From NCBI GenBank assembly GCA_030374735.1, contig JASCIV010000060.1, forward strand, positions 1 to 56,321: a stretch of 56,321 nucleotides of DNA. Reading direction: 5' to 3'. Below, one piece after another: positions 33,071 through 43,135 of the stretch. A model generated the notes under the pieces. It saw only the letters and a program-made list of their open reading frames with translations. It was not told where the DNA came from and searched no databases. The DNA comes from Gracilaria caudata (Eukaryota > Rhodophyta > Florideophyceae > Gracilariales > Gracilariaceae). A program made the position numbers and the translations under genes. Position 1 is the stretch's first letter. Every line of letters begins with the position of its first letter.

Positions 33071-33634
33071 ATGTCAGATCGCCATCGCTTAACGACAAAT
33101 CGCTGTCTTGGTCAGGTTTCCACAGCTCTAATCGCGCCGGATGGCGGACGTCCGAACATTGTCGCCAAAACGATAGCCACTTTATGGTATTTCTTGATTT
33201 TACCCGACGCTCAAGCCCGTTTCCACCGTCAGGTTTATCGCAAGCGATTGCCGTGGTACGCCCCAAGTAGAGTTTTCGGTCTGTTGCTTTCCGCTGCAAA
33301 CATCGCTACCATTCCCCTATCATGGGCACTTCTTATCGCGGGGAAGCGGAACGCATCGAGAATCGCCTGCTTCAGTGTATTGCTAAACCCTCCAACTGTC
33401 ACGCTTACGTGGCTTCTCGTGAAGGAGTTGTCTACCGCCACCGTTAAGAAAGCATACCGCCTGGGATGTTCCTCTGTTGATGTGGTAAAGAAGCCATTCA
33501 AATCGAAAAAACCCTCCGAATCTGAGAACCCTCCTGCCCCCGCCCAGGAAAACCCTTCAACAACCACGTCAACAAGTGCCCCGAAGAATGAGCCACCTGC
33601 ACCAGAAACCGACTCTGGTGCGACGCAGAGTTAG
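33071..33634 (+). CDS. Small membrane protein of unknown family
   Basis: I do not recognise this 187-residue protein. The ATG at 33071 has a Kozak-like ACC before it. Two hydrophobic segments are likely (about 69-91, GLLLSAANIATIPLSWALLIAG, and about 98-117). The segment between 30 and 60 contains ATLWYFLILPDAQARFHRQVY and may be a third, weaker one. The basic loops are KKAYR- and KKPFKSKK-like. The last 45 residues are Pro/Glu/Ser/Thr-rich and probably disordered. Composition and codon pattern look coding, with no competing long frame. It lies 380 bp downstream of the copia element, so its promoter could be affected by the insertion. Confidence 0.6.
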   Translation: MSDRHRLTTNRCLGQVSTALIAPDGGRPNIVAKTIATLWYFLILPDAQARFHRQVYRKRLPWYAPSRVFGLLLSAANIATIPLSWALLIAGKRNASRIACFSVLLNPPTVTLTWLLVKELSTATVKKAYRLGCSSVDVVKKPFKSKKPSESENPPAPAQENPSTTTSTSAPKNEPPAPETDSGATQS

Positions 33635-34457
33635 AGAAGTTCGATCTATATCTTTCGCCTGCTATATGCATTCCATTCCCAGTTGCATCTGTCAGCTGTA
33701 AATAGAACATGTTACTTCCAGCTCCAACAGGGACCGTGCCTGCTTTGCGCTGCACGCGTTGTGCATTGTGAGGAACCTCTGTCACGCAGTTGTGCATGTA
33801 AATTGCTAGCCGTAAGAGGGTTACCTCGAATGTTTCAAAAGCTTGTCGTCATCTAGCGAAATATGCCAGTACCTACGCTAGTCATCCAAAGTCTCTAATA
33901 GGTTTCAGTTTCGGGATTGCCGTGTGTTCTTCCCCTATCCATCATGGATAGGCGAGGACTGATGTGCGTGCATATCATATCTGGCTTACCTTGTAATGCG
34001 TTTGCGAATTTTTGTTTCTGCTATATGGTTTCCTGCCTCAAACTTACGTGTGTTGCTAACGCATACCGATTGGTGAACGCGTTTCGTGTCTGGAGCTTCT
34101 GTTCCAAGCATCTTGATTCTGTTCCCAATCCTTGTCCACCAAATTCACACCACGCAAGGTAGAGCGCGCCCCACGCATGCAATGGTATGTTGAGATAGTT
34201 TCAGAAGTCCAAGAGGATGCTGAAAACGGATACTTACACCGTTTGTATGCGCAGACAGTTTTTGTCTTTATGCATTGACCACTTCACCCTACGAGGTGCT
34301 AAACTGAGGTTCGCTGTTCCTAAGATGAGGGCTGTGAGCAGCAAGCAAGAGAGCTCGCTGAAATCTTCGCCAGTCTTTCACGCGCGCTTACTAACTGTCA
34401 TTGTGCCCGGTGGTAGAACAAATATCGGCCACGGGCTGTGGAACCCAACGAAGAAGT
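33635..34457. other. Intergenic region, no feature recognised
   Basis: This 820-bp gap contains the 3' UTR of the membrane-protein gene and the promoter of the kinase gene. I saw no clear TATA box, RNA gene or repeat. Confidence 0.5.
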
Positions 34458-36305
34458 ATGGGATATTTTCGCGTCGGGAAGTACATCATCAAGAAAAGGA
34501 TAGGAGAAGGTGCATTCGCGGAAGTTCGACTTGCAGTTCATGAAGACTCTGGAGAGAAGTTTGCAGTTAAGATATTCGATAAGGCATGCTTTCCAAAGCC
34601 CGACTTTGAGAATGATATTCGGAAAGAAATTCGGATCATGACATACTTAAACCATCCGAACATAGTAAGTATGAAGAATGTACTGGTAACTTCAACGAAG
34701 ATATATATTGTCATGGAACTTGTGACCGGGGGAGAACTGTACGACGAGATTGTGCGCAATACTCGTCTAAGTGAGACCACATCCAGACTATATTTTCAGC
34801 AAATAGTCGACGCTCTAGTATACTGCCATCGGCGTGGAGTTGTTCACAGAGATCTTAAACCGGAGAACTTGCTTCTAGATGACAAGGGAAATATTAAAAT
34901 CACCGACTTTGGAATGTCATGGATGAAAGACGCGATTGACCATGAGACTCACTCAAAGCAATTGCTTAAGACTCAATGCGGTACACCAAAGTATATGGCC
35001 CCTGAGATTATTCTTAGAGCACCCGATGGATATGATGGTGAGAAGATTGATGCCTGGGAATGCGGCATCGTTTTGTTCGCTCTGCTCGCTGGTTATTTAC
35101 CTTTTAGAGGGGACGATGATGTTTCTGTATTCCAGTCTGTTCTTAGGGGTGAAGTTGAGTTTCCTGAGCACTTCCCTCCCATGGTGTGTGATGTGATCTC
35201 CAGGCTACTTCAAAAAGACCCAACTCAGCGCTCTAGCCTGTACGAGATAAGGACTCATCCGTGGTTTCTCATAGACTACAAAGGAAGTCAACTGAAGGAG
35301 AAAGAAGACGCGTGGATGGATTCGACCCCCACCAGGAATCAATATTCTCCCGATGAACTCTCTTGTTCTCAGTCAAACACGGATGCAGCGAGCACTGATG
35401 ATGTTGGAAGGCTAACTGCTGCTACACGAAGGCAGTTAAGCATGCGATCCAATCTACAGTTGCCCGTCAATCAGAGACCGCAGTTCAAAGAAACCCAGAG
35501 AAAGTCTAAAGCCAATCTTCGCGTGGTACAGCATGGCAAAGCTTCAACCAGAACGAGAAAGTCGCACATTGGCGTTCAATTGAATCGAAAGCTCAAAGAT
35601 GGGACTCTTCAGCTTCAAGAAGACCAAATGGGAGAAGAGAAAGTAATCCTTCGACTTAAACCGAAGAACAGACCAAAGCCAAATTTGTCCCTTGCTGGAC
35701 TGTCTGCTTTTGACAACGATGACGCTGAACTACAAGAGGTTGTATGTCATCCAGGCGAAAACGTTTTCAGCCCGCGAGGACAAGAAAACCATCATGATGA
35801 GCATGTTCAGGACAGCAGATCACCATCATCTAAAACGAATGTCCCTCGGTCTAGGCTCAGGGCCTTCTCGCTGAAGACTCTCCGTCTGAAGGATGATGAT
35901 AATGAAAGCGATAACCCGGTTTCATTTCGCGGTCTTCTAAAGAGCCCTTTTGGAGCCATGGTCCGATCTTTGAGAAACAGTGCATCTCAAGAACCAGCTG
36001 CATCCAGTTCAGAACGGCCCGATGAACTGGAACCCTTGTCGCTCAGTAAAGTGTTTGGTACGCTCTTCTCCGACTCTCCAACATCCATCATATCACCAAA
36101 AACGCCAATCCAGCGACGAAAGTCGCGAATAACGAAGATTAAGCAATCCTCCGAGCGCCCTATTCCGTCTTTGGCAGCAAAAACCCCAAACGACTCAAAT
36201 GAAGAATTTGCCCCTGGACCGCTGGAACTTTCCGAAGACTTGCCTGCCCCTCCGTCATCAAGCTTTCGAAAATTGACTGCTTTTCTAAGCAAGAAGGGAA
36301 AGTGA
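34458..36305 (+). CDS. CAMK/SNF1-like serine/threonine protein kinase
   Basis: The 615-residue protein has its kinase domain at the N-terminus (about residues 9-275). All catalytic elements are present: glycine loop GEGAFAEV (16-23), Lys38 in AVKIFDK, HRDLKPEN (130-137), DFG (150-152), a CGTPKYMAPEI activation segment, and DAWECGIVLFALLAGYLPF. The substrate lobe and the GxCG-like loop resemble CIPK, AMPK and CHK1-group kinases. The C-terminal 340 residues are basic and Ser-rich, with R-x-x-S-like sites and no NAF, UBA or KA1 domain that I can see. A fission- or checkpoint-type assignment is therefore not justified. The ATG at 34458 starts seven residues before the domain; the open frame extends 19 codons upstream only from a TTG. 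Confidence 0.88.
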   Translation: MGYFRVGKYIIKKRIGEGAFAEVRLAVHEDSGEKFAVKIFDKACFPKPDFENDIRKEIRIMTYLNHPNIVSMKNVLVTSTKIYIVMELVTGGELYDEIVRNTRLSETTSRLYFQQIVDALVYCHRRGVVHRDLKPENLLLDDKGNIKITDFGMSWMKDAIDHETHSKQLLKTQCGTPKYMAPEIILRAPDGYDGEKIDAWECGIVLFALLAGYLPFRGDDDVSVFQSVLRGEVEFPEHFPPMVCDVISRLLQKDPTQRSSLYEIRTHPWFLIDYKGSQLKEKEDAWMDSTPTRNQYSPDELSCSQSNTDAASTDDVGRLTAATRRQLSMRSNLQLPVNQRPQFKETQRKSKANLRVVQHGKASTRTRKSHIGVQLNRKLKDGTLQLQEDQMGEEKVILRLKPKNRPKPNLSLAGLSAFDNDDAELQEVVCHPGENVFSPRGQENHHDEHVQDSRSPSSKTNVPRSRLRAFSLKTLRLKDDDNESDNPVSFRGLLKSPFGAMVRSLRNSASQEPAASSSERPDELEPLSLSKVFGTLFSDSPTSIISPKTPIQRRKSRITKIKQSSERPIPSLAAKTPNDSNEEFAPGPLELSEDLPAPPSSSFRKLTAFLSKKGK

Positions 36306-36736
36306 AGTTGGGTCTCAATCATTTAGTTTGTACGATTGCCAACCTATCTATCCCACGGCTTCGAAGAAGGTACCGAAAAGCAAAGCTCTCTCAGCTCATA
36401 AACCAAGTCAGCTAGGAAACCTTGGGGATGCCATTGATACATTTCGTTCCCGTCCATGTTCTATATAAAGATCCTTTCTATCGACCTGAGCCTGTTCCAT
36501 ATCTCAAAATAGCCTTCACGAGCCTACAATATAGGCCAAGTCTTGGCCGCCGAGAGGGTTTACAATGTTAGATTTTACCAGTTTCACCCTGATGTTTTCG
36601 AACAAACAGAGTAATTCCTTGCTATGCTGACGAGAATTGTCATATAAAAGAGATTAAGGGACTGAAGGATTTGAAAGAGTATACTACGAGATCTCTTGAA
36701 TGAGCCGCTGCTTGCAAACAGACCTTTCGGTCATAT
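36306..36736. other. Convergent intergenic region
   Basis: Lies between the 3' ends of the kinase and the GT14 gene. Besides probable 3' UTRs it holds an orphan TATA box (36462-36470) and a 15-bp near-palindrome, GGCCAAGTCTTGGCC, at 36534-36548. Confidence 0.5.
36462..36470 (+). promoter_or_regulatory. Orphan TATA box
   Basis: TATATAAAG is a strong match in a convergent 3'-3' gap where no protein gene follows. It may be chance or mark a non-coding transcript. Confidence 0.35.
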
Positions 36737-37978
36737 TCATCTTGTAGCAGCTTCATCAGTCTTGTGTTTTGCCGGTGGCATCATGCCATACAACCAGTGG
36801 AGATGGCCTTCCATTCTCGTTCTACTTTCTTCGACAGCAGCCTCATTGACGTCTTTGCCGACGCCGCTCATTTCATTGTCTATCCAGTCCATTATTTCGC
36901 CGTCAGGAACCGAGAATTTTCTCGCAAACCAGTGAGGAGATGTACGGAGCCATTTCCAAACAGAATAAGTGCCATCTGGTTCCCGAACTTGGTCAATTGT
37001 GTAAGGATGTTGTCCAGAATTCTTCCCATTTATACTCCAGTACACTGTTCGTAGAGAGTGGGGAACAATGGTCTTGTTAAAATCCGGATGGTTCCAGAAC
37101 AGAGATACGTAGAAATGCTCAGAAGCGTCTTGTGAGAAAGCCATTGATAATAACATCTTCCGTGCATACGAGCTTGAAATCATGAACTTGCAAGCTTCGC
37201 GGGTTAGGATGAGCCAACCTTCACCTTTCACGAATTTGTAGTTGATCTTTGAAAACAACGGCGTGGTTTGGTCGAGAATCACAAGCTTTGAGTCTTCTGG
37301 TTTTTGAGACATGCCCAAGGCCGTATCGACCGCAATTCTTTCAAAACGATATTGCATTGTTTGAGCCCACTGGTCCTTTGGCGAGACGATGAAAAAGTTT
37401 GAACGCTTATCACGCACATGAGGCATGGCTAGGATTTTTCGCGGTACATCTGGTGCAACAAGAGGATAGTCGGAACCAGAAAGGTTGATAAAGTAATCCC
37501 AATGCCCCATGTTCAGAAGATGGGATATTGCAGCCATGTTGTTCAATACCATTGTGATCCCGCGGTATGTGACGGGTTCACGAGGCATTATAAAGACATT
37601 AGAGTAGCGCGGGTCCTTCTTTATATCAGAGGAGATTGATACTACGCGATGGGCGGGGATTTTCTTGTCAAAATGCAGTGCATAAAAGTTTCCTGGGTGG
37701 TGAATTCTGGCTAGCAGTCGAGGAATAAGCGGTAGAGAAGACACGGAGACTTGTACAAAGAAGGCAATTGTTGCTTCTTCTGTTGCGTCTGGCAGGCGTG
37801 TAACATTTTCCAAAGTCCAATGTTGGTGATGGATGTGCGGAGGAAGGTTGTTACCAGATACGGGTAGATGATTAGATTTGCCTATATAAGAAAAGGTAGG
37901 AACACTGGCCTTCAAGAATGTTGGGAAGAAGAAGAAGACTTGGATAAGCAAACTCTGTAAGATAAGTGTGCGCCGCAT
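36737..37978 (-). CDS. GT14 family glycosyltransferase (core-2/I-branching type)
   Basis: The 413-residue type II membrane protein has an N-terminal signal anchor (residues 5-22). GT14 hallmarks follow in order: IAFFVQVSVSSLPLIPRLLARIHHPGNFYALHFD (about 70-103), MPREPVTYRGITMVLNNMAAISHLL, WDYFINLSGSDYPL (about 160-173), KGEGWLILTREACKFM and the acidic DASEHFYVSLFWNHPDF block. In plants and algae this family includes glucuronosyl- and xylosyl-type enzymes that act on glycoproteins or wall polysaccharides in the Golgi. Donor and acceptor cannot be assigned from sequence. Single exon; the ATG at 37978 is the first in frame. It is convergent with the kinase gene. Confidence 0.9.
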   Translation of the reverse strand: MRRTLILQSLLIQVFFFFPTFLKASVPTFSYIGKSNHLPVSGNNLPPHIHHQHWTLENVTRLPDATEEATIAFFVQVSVSSLPLIPRLLARIHHPGNFYALHFDKKIPAHRVVSISSDIKKDPRYSNVFIMPREPVTYRGITMVLNNMAAISHLLNMGHWDYFINLSGSDYPLVAPDVPRKILAMPHVRDKRSNFFIVSPKDQWAQTMQYRFERIAVDTALGMSQKPEDSKLVILDQTTPLFSKINYKFVKGEGWLILTREACKFMISSSYARKMLLSMAFSQDASEHFYVSLFWNHPDFNKTIVPHSLRTVYWSINGKNSGQHPYTIDQVREPDGTYSVWKWLRTSPHWFARKFSVPDGEIMDWIDNEMSGVGKDVNEAAVEESRTRMEGHLHWLYGMMPPAKHKTDEAATR

Positions 37979-39576
37979 TGGTTAAAGAAAATAAGTTGCT
38001 GCAATACAACAGCTGAACTTGTTGCCCGTGCCGATAAGATGAATAACTCAGAACGTGACTGATTGCCTTCCAGCGCCTGTCGTGTCTTGGCTGTTCTGCG
38101 GATGTTTTGCGTATTGGAGAACAACCATATGCCGCAAGGAACTTCTGTACAAAGGTTTAAGGACTCATGGCGTGAATCGTCTGAGCGAAATACGTACAGT
38201 CCCAAGGAGATCACCCTGTGGGACAAGAACTAGAAGGGGCAGATGACCAAGACATGGGGCAAAGAGTGTTGCATGCTGCTGGGACAGACTAACGTCAAAC
38301 GTTATTGCGGTGGTACGTGGCCGCATGCTGTGTGCAGAAGTGGAACAAAAGTCAAAGAGGCTTGGCAAAGTGGAGTCGGTCGCATTTGGTTTCGGCCAGC
38401 ATAGAAGCTTTTGCAAGGTGGCGGGTCGGAAGGTATTTAGTATCGGAGTGCTGGAGGTATTGGACACAGCTGGAAACTGCTGCTAACAATAATTTTGTGC
38501 GGTGGGGTTGTGCCTGGTTTTCCAGCGGAACGTAATCACCAGCAGCAGCATCTATTCTGCCTCTCTAGTTGGTCAAACGTAGTCATGCACCGTTGCAATG
38601 TGAACTTGACGTTGTACAGGGCTGCGTACGAATGGAGCAAAAGCTCGAAACTGCCTCTGCTGTGGAACTCGCATTCGCACTCCGATCCTTAATCGGCATC
38701 AAAAGGACTAACGGCTGCAATTATAATCCAGAGTTACTTGGATGGCAGGCAATACCCTTGTACTTGACCTACCTGGATCGAGCCTCCCCAGCTCTGTTCG
38801 GAAGAAGTCATTGTACAGGAAATTGCTCCAAAATGGTTTCTTCTCGGCAATGCTGACATCGGGAGGCACTACCTGTCCTGCGGCAGTATAGTTTTGGCCT
38901 CCCGATATCAGCCGTATTGAAAAAGTTAGAATCGTCCCCGTGTGATACATATCTAGGTAGTTGAACCACTTCGCCGCACAGCATTGCAGCGAAAGCACAC
39001 AAGTCTCGCCACTATGTATGCTCTCGCCGGTCATAGATGCATTCTTCTGAGTGCCAAAGTCGGCGAAAGTGGGAACGCAAGCAGATGAAATTTAGGGTTC
39101 GTTGTTGGATTGCCAGTGGCAGTTGTAGAACGCTGATTGCCACCTTTCATTTTGAAAGGTGTACTGTATGATACAAGGGTAGCGTTCGCTAGCGTTCTTG
39201 CCTTGTACGACGAACCTGTGTAGCAGCAGCTCGGGCTGGCTTCTCACCTGCATCTTAAAGTGCGCGAGGCAGATGCTTCGTTCTGTACACATACTACGAA
39301 GGGTACGAAGGTATTTGTCAATCCAAACTCCCGGGAATATAAGCGCAACCCTCTTACTCGCAAAATCATTTCTCTAACGGCGCGTACCACAAAGTAGACG
39401 TTCGAGCAAACCGCGTCTTGCCTGTGAGTTCATCGCTCAACAGCGTTGATTGTTCACATCCGCGATAAGTTGCTTCGATATCGCCGAACTGCCTGGTGAC
39501 GGTGCCATTGGGACACCCCTGCAGCCTCTTTTCTCAACCCCACACGCACCTCAGTTGTTCCACATCTCTAACCTAC
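37979..39576. other. 1.6-kb intergenic region between divergent genes
   Basis: No gene I can defend. A minus-strand frame at 38708-39034 begins with ATG and has ordinary composition but no family signature. TATAAG at 39338-39343 lies 235 bp upstream of the gene at 39577 and could be its TATA box. Confidence 0.45.
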
Positions 39577-40263
39577 ATGGATCCCAAGCCAAGACTGCGT
39601 CCAGCGTCTATAATACCCTGTTTGGTATTGATATCTGCGGCCTCTTATCTCGTGCTAGGCTGCAAGGCGGTACCGCTGGAACATGTTGCTTTCGTGATTC
39701 TCACCTCTTTGTACGCCACAATCGCCAACTTCTACATACGACGTACATATAATTCCTCACCACTTGCACCTCTTTGCTCGCGTTCCCTTACTCCGATGCG
39801 TAACTCAGTGCGATTACTCTTTCCGTTTACATTTGTTTTCTCACTAAGCGTACCGACATTGTTGCTCATCACAGCAGGAAATTCTCCCATCAATGGCATA
39901 CAGACGCGACTCTACCCAATCCTTGCCCCACACTTGTTTCTCATGACCTGTCAAATCCTAGTCGAGACGGTGGGCTTCATCTTTTCCACCATATTCACGC
40001 TCTATGTGCGTTTCATAACTACTGTTGCATTTGTAGTTTACCGCATACCAGTCATTCTTGAATGGTACCGTCAGGCTGAACAGTATGCTCGCTCAGAGGA
40101 AGCTGCGCTGCTACCACCTGCAGCCCTTCCACTGACGCAAGCGGCGGCCATCCTCAACATCGTATATTGGTTGTTTTCCTTGCTTTGCTTTCTCTTGTTG
40201 TACTGCCTCCCAGCGATCCTCAGAAACCCACAAACCGTAATCACAACCAGAAAGCCCGAGTAG
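39577..40263 (+). CDS. Multi-pass membrane protein, possibly plant DUF7733-like
   Basis: The 228-residue protein has five or six hydrophobic helices (about 11-29, 35-53, 80-100, 113-137, 139-160 and 190-212). The central RLYPILAPHLFLMTCQILVE segment and the following FTLYVRF...YRIPVILEWY recall a small plant and algal membrane family of unknown function (DUF7733). I am not certain of this link. A short hydrophilic loop (EQYARSEEAALLPP) precedes the last helix and the tail is basic. The ATG at 39577 is the first in the frame. It is tail-to-tail with the acyl-CoA synthetase gene, 176 bp between stops. Confidence 0.7.
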   Translation: MDPKPRLRPASIIPCLVLISAASYLVLGCKAVPLEHVAFVILTSLYATIANFYIRRTYNSSPLAPLCSRSLTPMRNSVRLLFPFTFVFSLSVPTLLLITAGNSPINGIQTRLYPILAPHLFLMTCQILVETVGFIFSTIFTLYVRFITTVAFVVYRIPVILEWYRQAEQYARSEEAALLPPAALPLTQAAAILNIVYWLFSLLCFLLLYCLPAILRNPQTVITTRKPE

Positions 40264-40439
40264 ATCTCTGGAGCTCTGGCAGAACATCAAAGCTGGTAAT
40301 CCGAGGCCATGTGCACTAGAACGCTTCTCCTATATGAGTTGAGCCACGTATAAACAGGCAGCACATGAGATACTGTGAGGTATCGCCTGCAGCACACATG
40401 ACGGAGTTGGTTTTGACACATCCAGTCTTTGCCCAACAG

Positions 40440-42323
40440 CTACGCGTACATATCGTCAATAAGGCTTTCATAGTTTTTCACTACGATCTTCCTCTTAACC
40501 TTCATGGTGGGAGTGAGTTCTCCACCGTCAACGGTGAAGTCTTTCGAAAGCAATCTGAACTTTCGAACCTTTGCAGCATTACTTATGGCGTGTGTGTTGG
40601 CTCGTTCAATGCCCTCGTTGACATACTTCAACCAAGCTGGATCATTCACCGCATCAGCCGCCGTCTTCACACTAGGATTCACCTTCAAAGCGGGTCCAAT
40701 CAAATTCCCCTCCTCATCCATGTACGGAACGAGCAAACAAGAGATGAACTTCTTCTTGTCGCCAATGGCAAACGCACGAGATATGGCATTCAGCTCTTCC
40801 CTGATAGAGCCCTCGGTCAGAGCAGGCGCAACATTTTCGCCACCGGCAGTCACGAGAAGTTCTTTCACTCGACCTGTGATAGAGACAAAACCTTCCTCAT
40901 CAATGCGCCCAAGGTCACCAGAATGAATAAAACCATCTTCATCTATTGTTTTCGATGTTTCTTCAGCGTTTTCCAAGTAACCTACAAAAACATTCCGCCC
41001 ACGGAAACAAAGCTCTCCCTCTCCTGTCTCATCCTGATTGATAGCCTTGACTTCGCCGCCAGGCATCACTTTTCCGGAGGTACCAGCCTTATATCCATCA
41101 ATATTCGCAGTTAACGGACCAGTTCCCTCACTCATTCCGTAAATGTCATGGATACGAATATCCAAGCTCTTGAAATACGCCTCAGTAGTCTTTTGTAACG
41201 GAGCGGCAGCGTTGAAGAGGAGTCTACAGCGATCGAGACCAAGGGCTTTTTTCACGTTATCAAACACGAGCAGTCGAGCCAATTTGTATCCCCATGGCAT
41301 GAGTTCATCGCCCGCATCGCGAGCACTGGATGCAGCGGTTCCAATCGATTTGGCCCAGGAAGAAATGGCTCGCTTGATCGGCCCATTTTCAGCTCCGATC
41401 TGCAAAAGCTTCTCCTGAATCTTCTCGTACACGCGGGGAACCGCCAGGAACAGGGTGGGTCGAACTTTCCTCAGCGTCTTAACCAAAGAACCTTTCAAGG
41501 CATCTGGCTCTCCGAACGTGACCTTGATACCCACTAGAATGGATCCAGCTATGTCAACCATATTGGCGGCGATGTGTGAGCACGGTAAGAATGATACGAG
41601 GTGATCATCTTGGTTGATGTTGACAAGTTTTCCAGTGACACGTGCGGTGAACACGATGTTATCATGCGAGATCATGACAGCCTTTGGTGGTCCCGTGGTG
41701 CCACTTGTGTAAATAAGCTTGCAAACATTCTCCGGGCTTTGTGTGCTGCCAACGACATCCAGATCGGCGTCCGACACGCCATCTGAAAGCGCGAGAAACT
41801 GGTCCCAGCTTTGCACCAAGTGGGCATGTTCGGAATACTTGGTGAGATCAGCATTACCCCAAATAACGACGGCCTTGAGTTCGGGGCACTGATCGACGAC
41901 GGACAAAACCTTTTCCAACGCGGGTTCGTCGTCCACAAAGATGACGCGACTGCGACTGTGGTTGATGATATACGCCACAATCTGCGCCTTGTTGGTGGTA
42001 TAAATTCCGGCAGGCAAACAACCTGCTATTGTGGCGCCCACGTCGGCGGCAAACCATTGCAGTGAGTTGAAGCCAAGAATGCTGACGCCTTCAAACGGCT
42101 TGAGCTGCAGATGAAGGAGCGCCTTTGCCACCTTCCTGGCTATATCATAAAACTGTGCCAGCGTGTAGGAAGTGCCATCAGGTAAGAAGAACTGCTCGAC
42201 ATGACCACGCTCGCGTACGGCATCGGCGATGGCGTCCGGGAACGTTTGGCGAGGAAAGCCCACATCATTGCCGATAATGGGGCGCTTCTCAGTAACTTCG
42301 GTGACCCAGGTGACAGCCGGCAT
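40440..42323 (-). CDS. Long-chain acyl-CoA synthetase, bubblegum (ACSBG) type
   Basis: This enzyme activates long-chain fatty acids to acyl-CoA with ATP. The 627-residue protein carries the full adenylate-forming fold. The P-loop is at 203-222 (LIYTSGTTGPPKAVMISHD), followed by FLPCSHIAANMVDI, the gate and substrate region with FNAAAPL, IYGMSEGTGPLT, then the ATP-binding GELCFRGRNVFVGYL and HSGDLGRIDEEGF, and the hinge GRVKELLVTAGGENVAP. The GMSEGTGP block and the long C-terminal domain with ACSBG-like ISCLLVPYMDEEG favour the bubblegum class over other LACS. The first ATG is at 42323; a TATA box at 42403-42408 sits 80 bp upstream, so the TTG-initiated extension is excluded. No signal peptide; cytosolic or ER-peripheral. 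Confidence 0.92.
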   Translation of the reverse strand: MPAVTWVTEVTEKRPIIGNDVGFPRQTFPDAIADAVRERGHVEQFFLPDGTSYTLAQFYDIARKVAKALLHLQLKPFEGVSILGFNSLQWFAADVGATIAGCLPAGIYTTNKAQIVAYIINHSRSRVIFVDDEPALEKVLSVVDQCPELKAVVIWGNADLTKYSEHAHLVQSWDQFLALSDGVSDADLDVVGSTQSPENVCKLIYTSGTTGPPKAVMISHDNIVFTARVTGKLVNINQDDHLVSFLPCSHIAANMVDIAGSILVGIKVTFGEPDALKGSLVKTLRKVRPTLFLAVPRVYEKIQEKLLQIGAENGPIKRAISSWAKSIGTAASSARDAGDELMPWGYKLARLLVFDNVKKALGLDRCRLLFNAAAPLQKTTEAYFKSLDIRIHDIYGMSEGTGPLTANIDGYKAGTSGKVMPGGEVKAINQDETGEGELCFRGRNVFVGYLENAEETSKTIDEDGFIHSGDLGRIDEEGFVSITGRVKELLVTAGGENVAPALTEGSIREELNAISRAFAIGDKKKFISCLLVPYMDEEGNLIGPALKVNPSVKTAADAVNDPAWLKYVNEGIERANTHAISNAAKVRKFRLLSKDFTVDGGELTPTMKVKRKIVVKNYESLIDDMYA

Positions 42324-42402
42324 GATTGCGGGAGAGCGGGTACCGACGGAAGTACAGAAACGATGGGAAACAACAGCTGCGGGGAGAAGAAGGCCCAATC
42401 TG

Positions 42403-42408
42403 TTTATA
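42403..42408 (-). promoter_or_regulatory. TATA box for the acyl-CoA synthetase gene
   Basis: TATAAA on the minus strand, 80 bp upstream of the ATG at 42323. Confidence 0.6.
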
Positions 42409-43135
42409 AGGGGACAAAGAAGGTGCCATAACGGATCAGGCTCTGAGCGATTAGCGATCTCGCACGCAGCCGATGTCGTTATGGCGGGCTAGCGCACATT
42501 GCTGGGCTGGTAAAATTAGCTGGACGGCGAACGTGTGCACGTGGAGCACGTTGAAAAGAGTGGAGGGCTATGCAGTATCACCTTCCGCACCGTCAGCATT
42601 ACAGCGTCTGTCGCGCGAACGCGGAACGACGCGTGACGCGCAAGCGCACCGACGACAAAATAGAAAATTCCCGAAACTGTTGCGCGAATAGAAAGGCGAT
42701 TGCTTTCTTTTTTTATCCTCACCCACAGTTAGTTTTTGCGGCTTTTTGGGCTGGCTGTTGATATGTGTTTTTATTAGCGCTGCGCTGCGCTAATAAAAAA
42801 AAAACAGCACTACGAAGGTTATTTTGGCGAAGGCGTTTTTGGACCGCGGCGCGCCGCACACTGCTTGACGCGGCGCCGATAGAAAAGATGGACAGCTCAT
42901 CGTCCAAAATGATACATTGTTTCGTTCCATCGTCGCCCTGCGCTCCCCCCCCCTTCTCGACACACTTCGCTCTCACAGCTTCCATCCCAGTAGAGACAAA
43001 GCGCAGCAGCCCCACCGTTACTCACCCTCACAGCGACAGACAGAAAAAAAAAAAAAAGGTTGTGCGGTACAACTACTGGACAGCGCCAACAAAACGGAAG
43101 AAAAGAACGTAACAAGACAGCAAAACGTGCCGAGC
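42409..43135. other. Intergenic region with hairpin and homopolymers
   Basis: Lies between the PAP2-like stop and the acyl-CoA synthetase promoter, same strand. It holds the hairpin at 42768-42799, a C9 run near 42945 and an A14 run near 43045. No gene. Confidence 0.5.
42768..42799. repeat. Perfect 13-bp inverted repeat, 6-nt loop
   Basis: TTTTTATTAGCGC (42768-42780), spacer TGCGCT, then the exact reverse complement (42787-42799), continuing into poly(A). It is AT-rich at the base and GC-rich at the loop; it could be a 3'-end signal for the minus-strand transcription unit or a fortuitous hairpin. Confidence 0.6.

Noticed and set aside
38708..39034. 108-codon minus frame with ATG
   Set aside because: No motif or conserved feature visible; retained only as a note in the intergenic entry.
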